Positions 7,899 through 16,037 of a stretch of 32,145 nt of DNA are shown piece after piece (position 1 is the stretch's first letter; the number at the start of each line of letters is the position of its first letter). The position numbers were made by a program, and so were the translations under genes. Where the stretch lies: NCBI GenBank assembly GCA_017470585.1, contig JAFUYI010000079.1, positions 1 to 32,145 of the forward strand, written 5' to 3'. The DNA is from Alphaproteobacteria bacterium. GTDB taxonomy: Bacteria > Pseudomonadota > Alphaproteobacteria > RF32 > CAG-239. The notes beneath the pieces are model-generated. The model was not told where the DNA came from, did no database searches, and saw nothing but the letters and a program-made list of their open reading frames with translations.

Positions 7899-9569
7899 AT
7901 GCTGATAAGCCTTGCTATCCGCAATGTTGTCTTGATTGACAAACTTGATTTGGAGTTTGCCGCAGGGCTTACCATATTAAGCGGTGAAACCGGAGCGGGA
8001 AAGTCAATTTTGCTTGATTCTTTAGGGCTTCTCTTGGGTAATCGTGCCGATGTGTCATTGATTAGAACGGCGGAAGACAGGCTTACGGTTACGGGAGTTT
8101 TCTCTTTGCCTGCGCAATCAAGTGCCTTTTGGCGGGAAATAAAAGAAAATGAGCTTGAAATTCAAGATGAGGTTGTTATCCGTCGTGTGCTGAATCGTGA
8201 CGGCAGGGGAAAAATCTTTATCAACGATCAGCCTATAACCTTGAAATTATTGAAAGAACTCGGTTCCTATCTGGTGGAGATTCACGGACAGTTCGATAAT
8301 CAAGGTCTTTTGGATACGGCAAAACATTTGGATATTTTGGATCGCTACGGCGGATATACAAAAAATTTAGAGGAAACCAAGGAGGCATATTGCCGTTATA
8401 CCAAGGCTTATCAGGAGTTCAAAACAGCGGAAGAACAACACTTTGCCGCCCTCAAAGATGAAGATAATATAAGGCACTGGGCAGATGAACTGCGGAAGTT
8501 AAAGCCGGTTGCCGGTGAAGAAGATGAATTGAATGCCCGCCGCCTTGAAATTATGAATAGCGAAAAACTGATTGAAAGCCTTAATTTTGCCTACGGTTCA
8601 TTGACACAATCCGCTGATGTCATCTCGTTAATCCGTCATGCTCAATCTGCCGTTGACCGTGCCAATTCCGTTGTCGGCGGTAAATATCAGGATATTGCCG
8701 ATATTTTGGAGCAGACTTTAATCAATGCCGAAGAGGCCGTTCGGCAGATTGAAGATGCCAGTTCGCTTCTTTCCTATAATCAAAATGAAGCCGAAAACAT
8801 TGAGCAACGTCTTTTTGCTTTGCGCGCACTGGCACGCAAACACGGGACGGATATTAACTCTTTGCCGCAGAAGTTGGAAGAGTTTGAAAAACTTTTGCAG
8901 AGTTTCAGCACAAGCGATGAAAATATTTCCCGACTTCACGGTGTATCCGAAAAATATCGCCTTGAGTATCTGGAAAAAGCTAAAATTTTAAGTGATTTGC
9001 GGCATAAGGCGGCGGCAAAGCTCGATAAAGCCGTGGCGCAAGAGTTGCCCGCGCTCAAAATGGAAAAGGCAAAATTTGTAACCGAAATAAAAACTCTGCC
9101 CGATACCTCTTTCGGAGCAAAGGGAGGGGATTATGTCTGCTTTAGTGTCGCAACCAACCCCAACTCGCCGCAAGGACCGTTGAATAAAATTGCTTCCGGC
9201 GGTGAATTGGCACGCTTTATGTTGGCATTGAAAGTAAACCTTAAAAGCGAAAATGATAATATGACCATGATTTTTGATGAAGTTGACAGCGGCATAGGCG
9301 GTGCCACGGCACAAGCTGTAGGTAACCGCTTAAAAAGATTATCATCATCGGCACAGGTCTTGATTGTTACCCATTCCCCGCAGGTCGCAGCTTGCGGAGA
9401 TGAGCATTTTAAGGTTGAAAAGAAAACCATAAATGATATAACTACAACTTATGTACGGCGGCTGTCTTTAGAAGAGCGCAAGGAAGAAATCGCCCGGATG
9501 CTTTCAGGATCCGTGATTACCGATGAAGCCCGCGCAGCTGCCGACGTTTTAATTAAAGCGAAAGGATGA
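7899..9569 (+). CDS. recN: DNA repair ATPase RecN
   Basis: 556 residues. The start is the ATG at 7899, eight bases after AAGGAAGG; the open frame runs further back only inside bamD. It is an SMC-like protein with Walker A GETGAGKS (29-36), FINDQPITL and VEIHGQFDNQ motifs, a long coiled-coil centre (about 155-400), and a C-terminal ASGGELARFMLAL signature with Walker B MIFDEVDSGIGG. RecN gathers and tethers broken DNA ends in double-strand break repair. It follows bamD in the same direction; gltX starts five bases after its stop. Confidence 0.95.
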   Translation: MLISLAIRNVVLIDKLDLEFAAGLTILSGETGAGKSILLDSLGLLLGNRADVSLIRTAEDRLTVTGVFSLPAQSSAFWREIKENELEIQDEVVIRRVLNRDGRGKIFINDQPITLKLLKELGSYLVEIHGQFDNQGLLDTAKHLDILDRYGGYTKNLEETKEAYCRYTKAYQEFKTAEEQHFAALKDEDNIRHWADELRKLKPVAGEEDELNARRLEIMNSEKLIESLNFAYGSLTQSADVISLIRHAQSAVDRANSVVGGKYQDIADILEQTLINAEEAVRQIEDASSLLSYNQNEAENIEQRLFALRALARKHGTDINSLPQKLEEFEKLLQSFSTSDENISRLHGVSEKYRLEYLEKAKILSDLRHKAAAKLDKAVAQELPALKMEKAKFVTEIKTLPDTSFGAKGGDYVCFSVATNPNSPQGPLNKIASGGELARFMLALKVNLKSENDNMTMIFDEVDSGIGGATAQAVGNRLKRLSSSAQVLIVTHSPQVAACGDEHFKVEKKTINDITTTYVRRLSLEERKEEIARMLSGSVITDEARAAADVLIKAKG

Positions 9570-9573
9570 AATA

Positions 9574-11016
9574 ATGAAAGTAAGAACACGTTTTGCCCCG
9601 TCGCCGACCGGCTATATGCACATCGGCAATCTGCGTACGGCACTTTATGAATACTTAATTGCCAAATCGCAAGGCGGCGATTTTTTGTTGCGTATTGAAG
9701 ATACCGATCAAAAACGTTATGTCGAAGGTTCGACCGACATTATTTTCAACACCTTAAAAACCGTGCATATGGATTGGGATGAAGGACCTGACATCGGAGG
9801 TGATTGCGGTCCCTACATTCAATCCGAACGCCGTTCCATCTATCAGGAATATGCCCATAAATTGGTGGAACTGGGCGGTGCGCACTATTGTTTTTGTGCG
9901 GCGAGGGATGATGAAGAAGAGGATGATGAAACAAAAATCCCCACCAAATTCAAAGATCCCTGCAAGCGTATTTCTTTAGAGCAGGCCAAGGCAAGAATTG
10001 CCGCAGGCGAGCCTTATACAATCCGCCAAACCATCAATAAAAAGGGCGTTTCGCATTTTCACGACGAAGTTTACGGTGATATTGAGATTGATTACGATGA
10101 GCTTGACGAAGGAGTTTTGCTTAAAACCGACGGACTCCCGACCTATAACTTCGCTAATGTCGTTGATGACCATTTAATGGGTATTACCCACGTTGTCCGC
10201 GGCAATGAATACATTTCTTCAACTCCGAAATATAACCTTATTTATGAGGCTTTCGGTTGGGTTCCTCCGGTTTATGTCCATGTTCCGCCGGTAATGAAAG
10301 ATGCCCAGCATAAATTGAGCAAACGCAACGGTGATGCTTCTTTTCAGGATTTGGTGGAAAAAGGTTATTTGCCGGAAGCTATCTTGAATTATATTGCCCT
10401 TTTAGGCTGGAATCCCGGCACCGATCAGGAGATTTTCTCGCTTGAAGAACTCAAAAAATGCTTTACTGCCGAACGCTTGAATAAATCACCGGCAATTTTT
10501 GACATCGTCAAATTAACATGGATGAACGGTTGCTATATCCGCAACTTGCCGGCAGAAAAATTCCATGAGCTGGCAATGCCCCATTATCAAAAATATTTGC
10601 ACCGTGAACTTGATTTGGCACTGTTAAGCAGTGTTTTGCAGCCGCGTATTGAAACTTTCAACGATATTGCCTCCCAGACTGATTTCTTGGAAAAAATGCC
10701 GGAATACGGTCTTGAGCTTTACACCAATAAAAAAATGAAAACCGATGTTGAGGTTGCCAAAAAAACTTTGGCATTGGCTTTGACCGACTTACAAAAAGTC
10801 AGTGATTGGAAAAACGATGTTTTGTTTGAGAGCTTAAAAGAATTGGCAGTTGCAAACGAGCTTAAAAACGGACAAATTCTCTATCCTCTGCGCATAGCTT
10901 TGAGCGGAAAAGAAACAACCTCCGGAGGTGCGACCGAGATTGCCGCTATCTTGGGTAAAAATGAAACGATAAGCCGTATTGAACAGGCAATACAAAAATT
11001 GGGGAATGAAAAATGA
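9574..11016 (+). CDS. gltX: Glutamyl-tRNA synthetase
   Basis: 480 residues. A class I aminoacyl-tRNA synthetase with the N-terminal RFAPSPTGYMHIGN (HIGH-type motif, 16-19) and KLSKR (247-251, KMSKS-type). DGLPTYNFANVVDDHLMGITHVVRG is the catalytic-core block typical of GluRS. The C-terminal half is the helical anticodon-binding domain. It charges tRNA-Glu and, in bacteria without GlnRS, often also tRNA-Gln. Alphaproteobacteria often carry two gltX paralogs; which one this is cannot be told here. It overlaps mutT by four bases. Confidence 0.94.
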   Translation: MKVRTRFAPSPTGYMHIGNLRTALYEYLIAKSQGGDFLLRIEDTDQKRYVEGSTDIIFNTLKTVHMDWDEGPDIGGDCGPYIQSERRSIYQEYAHKLVELGGAHYCFCAARDDEEEDDETKIPTKFKDPCKRISLEQAKARIAAGEPYTIRQTINKKGVSHFHDEVYGDIEIDYDELDEGVLLKTDGLPTYNFANVVDDHLMGITHVVRGNEYISSTPKYNLIYEAFGWVPPVYVHVPPVMKDAQHKLSKRNGDASFQDLVEKGYLPEAILNYIALLGWNPGTDQEIFSLEELKKCFTAERLNKSPAIFDIVKLTWMNGCYIRNLPAEKFHELAMPHYQKYLHRELDLALLSSVLQPRIETFNDIASQTDFLEKMPEYGLELYTNKKMKTDVEVAKKTLALALTDLQKVSDWKNDVLFESLKELAVANELKNGQILYPLRIALSGKETTSGGATEIAAILGKNETISRIEQAIQKLGNEK

Positions 11017-11399
11017 AAGAAGTAGGAACCGGAATCATTGTTTGTGACGGCAAAATCTTTATCGGGCAGCGTCCCGAGGGCAAGCCTTTGGCAGGTCTTT
11101 GGGAGTTTCCCGGCGGCAAACAGGAGGCGGGCGAGAGTATAGAAGAATGCTTAATCCGCGAATTAAGAGAAGAATTGAACGTTGAGGCTAAAATAGGAAA
11201 ACATATTATGGATACCGTTTATCGCTATGATGAAAACGAATTTCGCCTGCATGTTTATTTTGTAACCATCCCTGATGATGCAAAGATTACCCTTAATGTT
11301 CATCAAAATTCAGCTTGGGTTACACCGCAGGAGATGTCAAATTATGCTTTTCCGCCTGCCGATGAGGCAATAATTCAAAAACTTATCGACTTACTTTGA
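11013..11399 (+). CDS. mutT: MutT-like Nudix hydrolase
   Basis: 128 residues. The Nudix box fits G-x5-E-x7-REL-x-EE: Gly35, Glu41, Arg49-Glu50, Glu53-Glu54, ending L-N-V with Asn in place of the usual Gly. The upstream context (GKIFIGQRPEGKPLAGLWEF) is typical of MutT/8-oxo-dGTPase proteins that clean the nucleotide pool. Its ATG overlaps the end of gltX. Some MutT-like Nudix enzymes have other substrates, so the exact activity is inferred. It is the last gene before the left repeat of the restriction-modification island. Confidence 0.88.
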   Translation: MKEVGTGIIVCDGKIFIGQRPEGKPLAGLWEFPGGKQEAGESIEECLIRELREELNVEAKIGKHIMDTVYRYDENEFRLHVYFVTIPDDAKITLNVHQNSAWVTPQEMSNYAFPPADEAIIQKLIDLL

Positions 11400-11422
11400 G
11401 GAATAATAAAAACCTTAAAATA

Positions 11423-11505
11423 TAACTCATCAAAAAACATAATTAAATTGCTTCGGATAAAAAATAACATAGTATGTATCAACATACTATGTTATTTATT
11501 TGGTC
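11423..11505. repeat. 83-bp direct repeat, left end of island
   Basis: Identical over 83 bases to 14215-14297. It contains the tRNA terminator hairpin and ends TTTGGTC, the complement of the encoded CCA end, the discriminator base and one acceptor-stem base. A duplicated attachment site is likely. Confidence 0.93.
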
Positions 11506-11753
11506 ATGCAGATCAGGGATAAATCGGGAAAATTATACCATTTTTTGATGATGTCACAAAGATTATATTCTAAGTGGTTTGACCATGTGGACGCGTTTTT
11601 ACTACCATTCCGGTCACCCACTCTTTTGTCGCAGAATACTAAATATAATATATTGATTTCTAATAAAAATAAATTATCCGCATGTTTTTAGTTGATTTTT
11701 ATATCTTTTCAAACGTTATTGTTGATGTTCAAGATTAAAGAAAGGAATTTAAA

Positions 11754-12068
11754 ATGATGCAAGCAGAGAAATTGATTAAAGTTATAATAAATGATTTACT
11801 AAAATATTTAAGACTAAAAGAGCAAGATTTTGTTGCAGAAAATCGCCTCACACGACAAATTCCGCATGGACAGAGAGAAAAAAAGAAGATCAGAAAAGCA
11901 GTTATAAATTATAACCTCTTTTTGAGATTACCTCCGGGATTGATTCTACAGATGGAAATTCTTTGGAAATCTCGTTTCGTAAGCAATTCAGTAATAAGTC
12001 TCCCATTTGGTTCGAATATGTGCCGGTTAATGCTTTTTTATACCAATCAACCAAATTATTTTCTGTAA
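11754..12068 (+). CDS. Weak open frame, possible gene remnant
   Basis: 104 codons with a good ribosome site (AAAGGAATTTAAA before the ATG). The first 45 or so residues are Lys/Arg-rich and helical (KLIKVIINDLLKYLRLKEQ). The second half lies antisense to the 3' end of the restriction gene, so it is probably not conserved coding. It may be the 5' remnant of a gene cut when the restriction-modification genes arrived, or chance. I recognise no family. Confidence 0.22.
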   Translation: MMQAEKLIKVIINDLLKYLRLKEQDFVAENRLTRQIPHGQREKKKIRKAVINYNLFLRLPPGLILQMEILWKSRFVSNSVISLPFGSNMCRLMLFYTNQPNYFL

Positions 12069-12930
12069 CGATACTCTGAATACGACTTTTCCAACCAATT
12101 TGTGTCAATAGTGATAAAATAACATTCTTTTCGGCATCCTTACAAACAATAATAATTCTGTCACTCGATACGCCTGCTACAATATTTTCAGCAAGAGATA
12201 CATCTAAAGTTAAATGTTTTATTTGAATCGCGGGTCCCCAGTTAGAATACATATCTAATCCTCTATCTGCTGCATTTGTCACGCCAACGCGATATACTCG
12301 TGCATCAGAAATATAGGTCGGATTCTGAAAATCTATATTCATAATCATTTGGGCAAAATCTTCAAACTCCGATAAGATACCAACGTCTTTTGTATTTATT
12401 GAGACTTCTATTTTTAATTTTAAAACTTGTACCAAAGTTGAAAATAAAGCATAAACAATAATTTCATATATTTTATCTAAGCTACGTTTTAGACCAGGTT
12501 CATCCCAAAAAGAATTTATAAAAACCTTTACATCAAATCTTTCTTTTGTCGCATTTGAACAATAAGTTAAAGCTTCTGATAATTGATTATATTTATGAAG
12601 AAAATTTCTATAAATATATTCTTCAATACCGCCTTTTGTTCTACGATTTTCTTTTCCTAGTTCATTCAAAAGATGTGGAGGGAGTGCATTAGCCTCAAAT
12701 AAGTTATCTTGGAACTTAGCACTACTAGTACAAACTCTTCCTAGTAAATGAATACATATATCATCTCTCCATTTTTTGCTTTTCGTTCTATAGTCTTCTA
12801 GTTTTAATAGATTAATATCGTGGAAAACACGATCATGATATAGTATTTCAGCAATCTGTATGGGTTTGTACAAATGAACTCTGGATTTATTGATAACAAG
12901 ATCAAGTGCCTTCCTTGCCTCTTCTAACAT
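11902..12930 (-). CDS. Type II restriction endonuclease, HaeII-like
   Basis: 342 residues from the ATG at 12930, which shares its A with the methyltransferase stop (TGATG); AGGAGG lies just upstream inside the methyltransferase gene. The N-terminal block ALDLVINKSRVHLYKPIQIA resembles HaeII-family restriction endonucleases as I remember them (target RGCGCY). I cannot confirm this without a search. No classical PD-ExK is obvious by eye. The role follows from direct coupling to a C5 methyltransferase. The coding sequence is clearly more AT-rich than the flanking housekeeping genes, in line with transfer. Confidence 0.75.
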   Translation of the reverse strand: MLEEARKALDLVINKSRVHLYKPIQIAEILYHDRVFHDINLLKLEDYRTKSKKWRDDICIHLLGRVCTSSAKFQDNLFEANALPPHLLNELGKENRRTKGGIEEYIYRNFLHKYNQLSEALTYCSNATKERFDVKVFINSFWDEPGLKRSLDKIYEIIVYALFSTLVQVLKLKIEVSINTKDVGILSEFEDFAQMIMNIDFQNPTYISDARVYRVGVTNAADRGLDMYSNWGPAIQIKHLTLDVSLAENIVAGVSSDRIIIVCKDAEKNVILSLLTQIGWKSRIQSIVTENNLVDWYKKALTGTYSNQMGDLLLNCLRNEISKEFPSVESIPEVISKRGYNL

Positions 12931-13880
12931 CACGCTACCTCCTCTTCTTTATCAACAATGCTTTTATCATAGATCATTAATGCTTCCAACATGGCATGTG
13001 CAACCGCTTTCATAACAGGAACTGCAACAGAATTGCCACACTGCTTTTTCATCTTACCATAACTAACAACAATCTTAAAATCATCTGGGAAACCCTGAAT
13101 TCTCAGCATTTCTCTTTCTGTTGGTCGTCGTTCATCATTTACAAGAATATAATTAGCAGAAGCACCGGCTCTTAATGCAGATGAGTATGGATGAGGTGTA
13201 ACCGATCCAGCCATATTTTCATGAGATATATATGGTTTGGGATAATCCTTATGTTTGTTTTTCTTTAATCGAGCTTCTCTTATTTCTGGTTTCACATAAT
13301 ATTTCTCGCTTACATTTTTTTCTAATATATCCTCTAACTTCTTACGTTCTCTTAAAGGAATTGGATCAGGAAAGCGGAATAAAATATTATCTAAGAAACC
13401 GACTATAATAATGCGTTCTCTCTTTTGAGGGACGCCATAGTCTAATGCATTCAAGACTTGCGCATAAACATGATAACCTAAGTTTTCCAAATGTTTTTTT
13501 ATAATAGAAAAGGTTCTGCCTCCATCGTGAGCCACAAGATTCTTAACATTTTCTAACATAAAAGCTCTTGGCCTTTTTACTTTTAATATACGCTCAATAT
13601 CAAAAAACAAAGTACCACAAGTTTCGTTCGCGAAGCCATCTTTTTTACCAATAATAGAAAAAGCTTGGCAAGGGAATCCTCCTAAAAGAATATCGAAATC
13701 AGGTATATTGTGTGCATCTATTTTTGTTATGTCCCCCGCAGGATGTTCTCCAAAATTTGCCTCATATGTTTTACACGCATCCTCATCAAATTCAGATGAA
13801 AAAACACATTTTGCACCTATGGATTCAAATCCTAGACGTATTCCTCCAATTCCAGCAAACAAATCAATAAAACGAAGCAT
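12930..13880 (-). CDS. DNA (cytosine-5-)-methyltransferase of a type II system
   Basis: 316 residues. The ATG at 13880 has GAAAGG eight bases upstream and begins directly at MLRFIDLFAGIGG; a GTG 18 bases further up is less likely. All C5-methyltransferase motifs are in order: I FAGIGG, IV GGFPCQAFS with catalytic Cys71, VI ENV (110-112), VIII QKRER (152-156), and the C-terminal RIQGFPDDF and KQCGNSVAVPV motifs. It methylates cytosine in the recognition site to protect the host from the partner nuclease. The stop overlaps the nuclease start, so the methylase is made first. Confidence 0.95.
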   Translation of the reverse strand: MLRFIDLFAGIGGIRLGFESIGAKCVFSSEFDEDACKTYEANFGEHPAGDITKIDAHNIPDFDILLGGFPCQAFSIIGKKDGFANETCGTLFFDIERILKVKRPRAFMLENVKNLVAHDGGRTFSIIKKHLENLGYHVYAQVLNALDYGVPQKRERIIIVGFLDNILFRFPDPIPLRERKKLEDILEKNVSEKYYVKPEIREARLKKNKHKDYPKPYISHENMAGSVTPHPYSSALRAGASANYILVNDERRPTEREMLRIQGFPDDFKIVVSYGKMKKQCGNSVAVPVMKAVAHAMLEALMIYDKSIVDKEEEVA

Positions 13881-14122
13881 ATCGTAGACCTTTCTCACTT
13901 AAAATATATTGTATGTTATTTTTAAAAAAAAGAAACAAAAAAATCAATCTTATAATTTTTTTTACTTTGAAATAATAATAAGAAATAAAAGCCATTTATT
14001 TTTCGCGACAAAAGAGCTCCCCTCCACTACCAGATACCAATGAGTGACCGCGTGATATAAAACGAACTATTTTCAATGTGTTAAGACCTCGTGATCACAG
14101 TTTGTATCTTTTTTGCGGATGA

Positions 14123-14145
14123 TATACTTTTGGCATAAAAGTATA
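14123..14145. repeat. Inverted repeat, possible operator
   Basis: A perfect 9-bp inverted repeat, TATACTTTT / AAAAGTATA, with loop GGCAT, about 245 bp upstream of the methyltransferase start. It could be an operator or hairpin of the island; no controller gene is visible. Confidence 0.35.
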
Positions 14146-14214
14146 CTCTTGCAGGTCTCAAAATTCACATAAAATGATATTCCTGTCCTCTTGACACCCC
14201 AAAAAAAATATCAT

Positions 14215-14297
14215 TAACTCATCAAAAAACATAATTAAATTGCTTCGGATAAAAAATAACATAGTATGTATCAACATACTATGTTATTTATTTGGTC
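14215..14297. repeat. 83-bp direct repeat, right end of island
   Basis: Identical to 11423-11505. It covers the region just downstream of tRNA-Pro on the minus strand, including the terminator, the encoded CCA, the discriminator and the last acceptor-stem base. Confidence 0.93.
14250..14287 (-). terminator. Intrinsic terminator of tRNA-Pro
   Basis: A 13-bp perfect stem (14256-14268 with 14275-14287, loop TATCAA) is followed on the minus strand by six T. It is duplicated in the left repeat, where it may end the rnpB-mutT operon from the other direction. Confidence 0.8.
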
Positions 14298-14369
14298 GGG
14301 ACGAGAGGATTTGAACCTCCGACATCTTGCACCCCATGCAAGCGCTCTACCAGGCTGAACTACGTCCCG
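14293..14369 (-). tRNA. tRNA-Pro (anticodon GGG)
   Basis: 77 nt including an encoded CCA (14293-14295 on the plus strand as TGG). Acceptor stem CGGGACG/CGTCCCG, D-arm with GTTCAGCCTGGTAGAGC, anticodon stem CTTGC/GCAAG with loop ATGGGGT, and T-arm GGAGGTTCAAATCCTC. Anticodon GGG reads CCC/CCU proline codons. The first base is a C-G pair as in proline tRNAs. Confidence 0.96.
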
Positions 14370-14379
14370 ATTGAGTCGT

Positions 14380-14408
14380 TTAATAGTCTTATTTTATTTT
14401 AAAAGCAA
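14380..14408 (-). promoter_or_regulatory. Predicted sigma70 promoter of tRNA-Pro
   Basis: Minus-strand TTGCTT (14403-14408), 17-bp spacer, TATTAA (14380-14385), with the tRNA 5' end 11 bases downstream. Confidence 0.55.
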
Positions 14409-14440
14409 GCAAAAAATATGGCTTGTTAAAAAAAATTTTC

Positions 14441-14668
14441 TTTACATTACGGATTTTTTATGCTAGGGTAAAATCAAGGCAGGGGAAATTCTGCTTTGAG
14501 GTGTCACAACCTCTCTAATGTCGTTTATACTAAAACGTAATTTAGTGTGTCCGCCGTTATCGGTTGGAAGTCTGCAAAATATAAAGAATATGCGGAACTA
14601 TTACATTAGATAGTTGTGAACTTCCAACCACCTCGCGGGTGAAAAACCCAAAAGGTGGTTTCTTTTTA
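14441..14668 (+). ncRNA. Promoter and structured leader RNA, cassette copy 2
   Basis: TTTACA (14441-14446), 17-nt spacer, TAGGGT (14464-14469). P2 is GAGGT (14498-14502) with ACCTC (14509-14513). Pseudoknot A: TCACA (14504-14508) with TGTGA (14615-14619). Pseudoknot B: CTAATGT (14515-14521) with ACATTAG (14603-14609). P3: GGTTGGAAG (14562-14570) with 14621-14629. P4: TCTGCA (14571-14576) with TGCGGA (14591-14596) around loop AAATATAAAGAATA. The terminator hairpin AACCACCT/AGGTGGTT ends near 14660 with a T tract. An extra hairpin, GGTTTCTTT (14657-14665) with AAAGAAACC (14674-14682), would mask the T tract and compete with the terminator. Confidence 0.9.
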
Positions 14669-14698
14669 ATTATAAAGAAACCATAAAAGGAAGTTTAG

Positions 14699-15268
14699 AT
14701 GACAAACAAAACTTTTTTAATTCTTTTACTATTAGGCGTTTCATATACCGCCTATAACGCCGCGGCAGTATCCGAAAACTTTGAAATTTCAACCACCATC
14801 GACCACGAAATAGTCTTAGGCAATTTCAAAGCCGCAAGCGAGGATGGCAATATTATTAAAACCGGTGATATAAGCCTCGGCACGATTGTTATAAACAAAG
14901 ATGCAACAGGAATAACCGCTTGGGAGTATAGTGATTCGGGAATATTCAGACTAAAATCAGGAAATGGAATAGTTTCGGCACCAAACATCACAGTTGGCAC
15001 TTTTACTGCCAATATTGCCAATCCATCCGCTTGCACAACAGCAAGCAATTCTTGTGGGGGATTAAATATTGCGGGGAACCATGGTAGCAGCATTTATAAC
15101 ATATTTGGCGGGAACAGCAATAGCAATGGTTGTAATTTTTATATGAAATACAATGAAAGTGCCGATAATTTTAAAGTCTATCCGATTGTCTGCCAGATAA
15201 ATGACAGCTCTCAAGTTACCACCGGAACCAAGACCGGAACGTTAACCGTTTCCTATACGCCGAGTTAA
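14699..15268 (+). CDS. Small exported beta-rich surface protein, type B, copy 2
   Basis: 189 residues. The type B N-terminus (MTNKTFLILLLLGVSYTAYN, cleavage near AAA) is followed by the constant ENFEISTTIDHEIVLGNFKA block, then GDISLGTIVINKD, a variable centre, GTFTANIANPSAC with SCGGL, a second Cys pair (NGCNFYMKY and PIVC) and the end GTLTVSYTPS. The ATG sits after AAAGGAAGTTTAG. The first 130 bp are nearly identical to copy 4; the rest diverges, pointing to a constant 5' module joined to a variable core. It probably forms an Ig/pilin-like sandwich. Its role is unknown; an exported location follows from the signal peptide. Confidence 0.85.
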   Translation: MTNKTFLILLLLGVSYTAYNAAAVSENFEISTTIDHEIVLGNFKAASEDGNIIKTGDISLGTIVINKDATGITAWEYSDSGIFRLKSGNGIVSAPNITVGTFTANIANPSACTTASNSCGGLNIAGNHGSSIYNIFGGNSNSNGCNFYMKYNESADNFKVYPIVCQINDSSQVTTGTKTGTLTVSYTPS

Positions 15269-15293
15269 AAAACATCACGAAAAAAACATCACT

Positions 15294-15324
15294 AAAAAAC
15301 CCCGCGTGGTGCGGGGTTTTTCTT
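15294..15324. terminator. Bidirectional terminator between cassette 2 and rplA
   Basis: AAAAACCCCGC / GCGGGGTTTTT hairpin with loop GTGGT. T tracts on both strands let it serve cassette 2 (plus) and rplKA (minus). Confidence 0.88.
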
Positions 15325-15352
15325 CTTAACGCTAAAATCAGCGCACAATCAA

Positions 15353-16033
15353 TTAAAGATTGGCAAGATCAACGTGAATACCGGCACCCATAGTTGAGCT
15401 TATGGAAATTCTCTTCATATAGGTTCCTTTAGCTCCGCTTGGTTTAGCCTTAATAATGGCATCAATCAAAGTTTTAGCATTTTCATAGATTGCTTCTTCG
15501 CTAAAGCTTACTTTGCCGATTCCGGCGTGAACAATACCGGTCTTTTCGGCACGATACTGAACTTCACCGGCTTTAGCCTTTTTAACCGCGTTGGTTACAT
15601 CCATGGTAACCGTTCCGAGTTTCGGGTTCGGCATCAAGCCTTTAGGTCCTAAAACTCTGGCAACACGGCCGGCCAACCCCATCATATCCGGAGTGGCAAT
15701 GCAACGGTCAAAATCAACTTTACCTGCCAAGATGGAATCAATCAAATTTTCGGCACCGACAATATCAGCTCCGGCGGCCTTGGCTTCATCAGCCTTTTCG
15801 CCTTGAGCCAAAACGGCAACACGAACGGTTTTACCGGTTCCGTTGGGAAGAGAGCAAACGCCTCTTACCATCTGGTCGGCATACTTCGGATCGACACCCA
15901 AATTGATAGCCAAATCAACTGTTTCATCAAATTTGGCATTGGCATTTTCCTTAACAAGCTTTACAGCCTCTTTCAAAGAATAGAGCTTGGACTTGTCAAT
16001 GTTTTTATAGATATTGGCAATTCTTTTTCCCAT
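15353..16033 (-). CDS. rplA: Ribosomal protein L1 (uL1)
   Basis: 226 residues from the ATG at 16033, which has GGAG seven bases upstream. The start [10 protein letters not shown] and blocks [45 protein letters not shown] and [14 protein letters not shown] are diagnostic of L1. It binds 23S rRNA at the L1 stalk and usually represses its own operon by binding the mRNA leader. It follows rplK by four bases. The usual rplJ-rplL-rpoB continuation is absent; a terminator and cassette 2 follow instead. Confidence 0.97.
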   Translation of the reverse strand: MGKRIANIYKNIDKSKLYSLKEAVKLVKENANAKFDETVDLAINLGVDPKYADQMVRGVCSLPNGTGKTVRVAVLAQGEKADEAKAAGADIVGAENLIDSILAGKVDFDRCIATPDMMGLAGRVARVLGPKGLMPNPKLGTVTMDVTNAVKKAKAGEVQYRAEKTGIVHAGIGKVSFSEEAIYENAKTLIDAIIKAKPSGAKGTYMKRISISSTMGAGIHVDLANL

Positions 16034-16037
16034 TGTC

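Larger units (their letters stand above)
11423..14297. mobile_element. Restriction-modification island at tRNA-Pro
   Basis: A roughly 2.8-kb AT-rich insert lies between two identical 83-bp direct repeats. The right repeat overlaps the last bases of tRNA-Pro(GGG) and its terminator. The cargo is a restriction gene and a C5 cytosine methyltransferase; no integrase or transposase is present. Without the island, mutT would be followed directly by the tRNA terminator and tRNA-Pro. The boundaries are seen in the sequence; mobility is inferred from the repeats, tRNA location and cargo. Confidence 0.8.

Noticed and set aside
11500..11691. 63-codon frame after the left repeat
   Set aside because: Starts with GTG inside the repeat, has no ribosome site and no recognisable motif.
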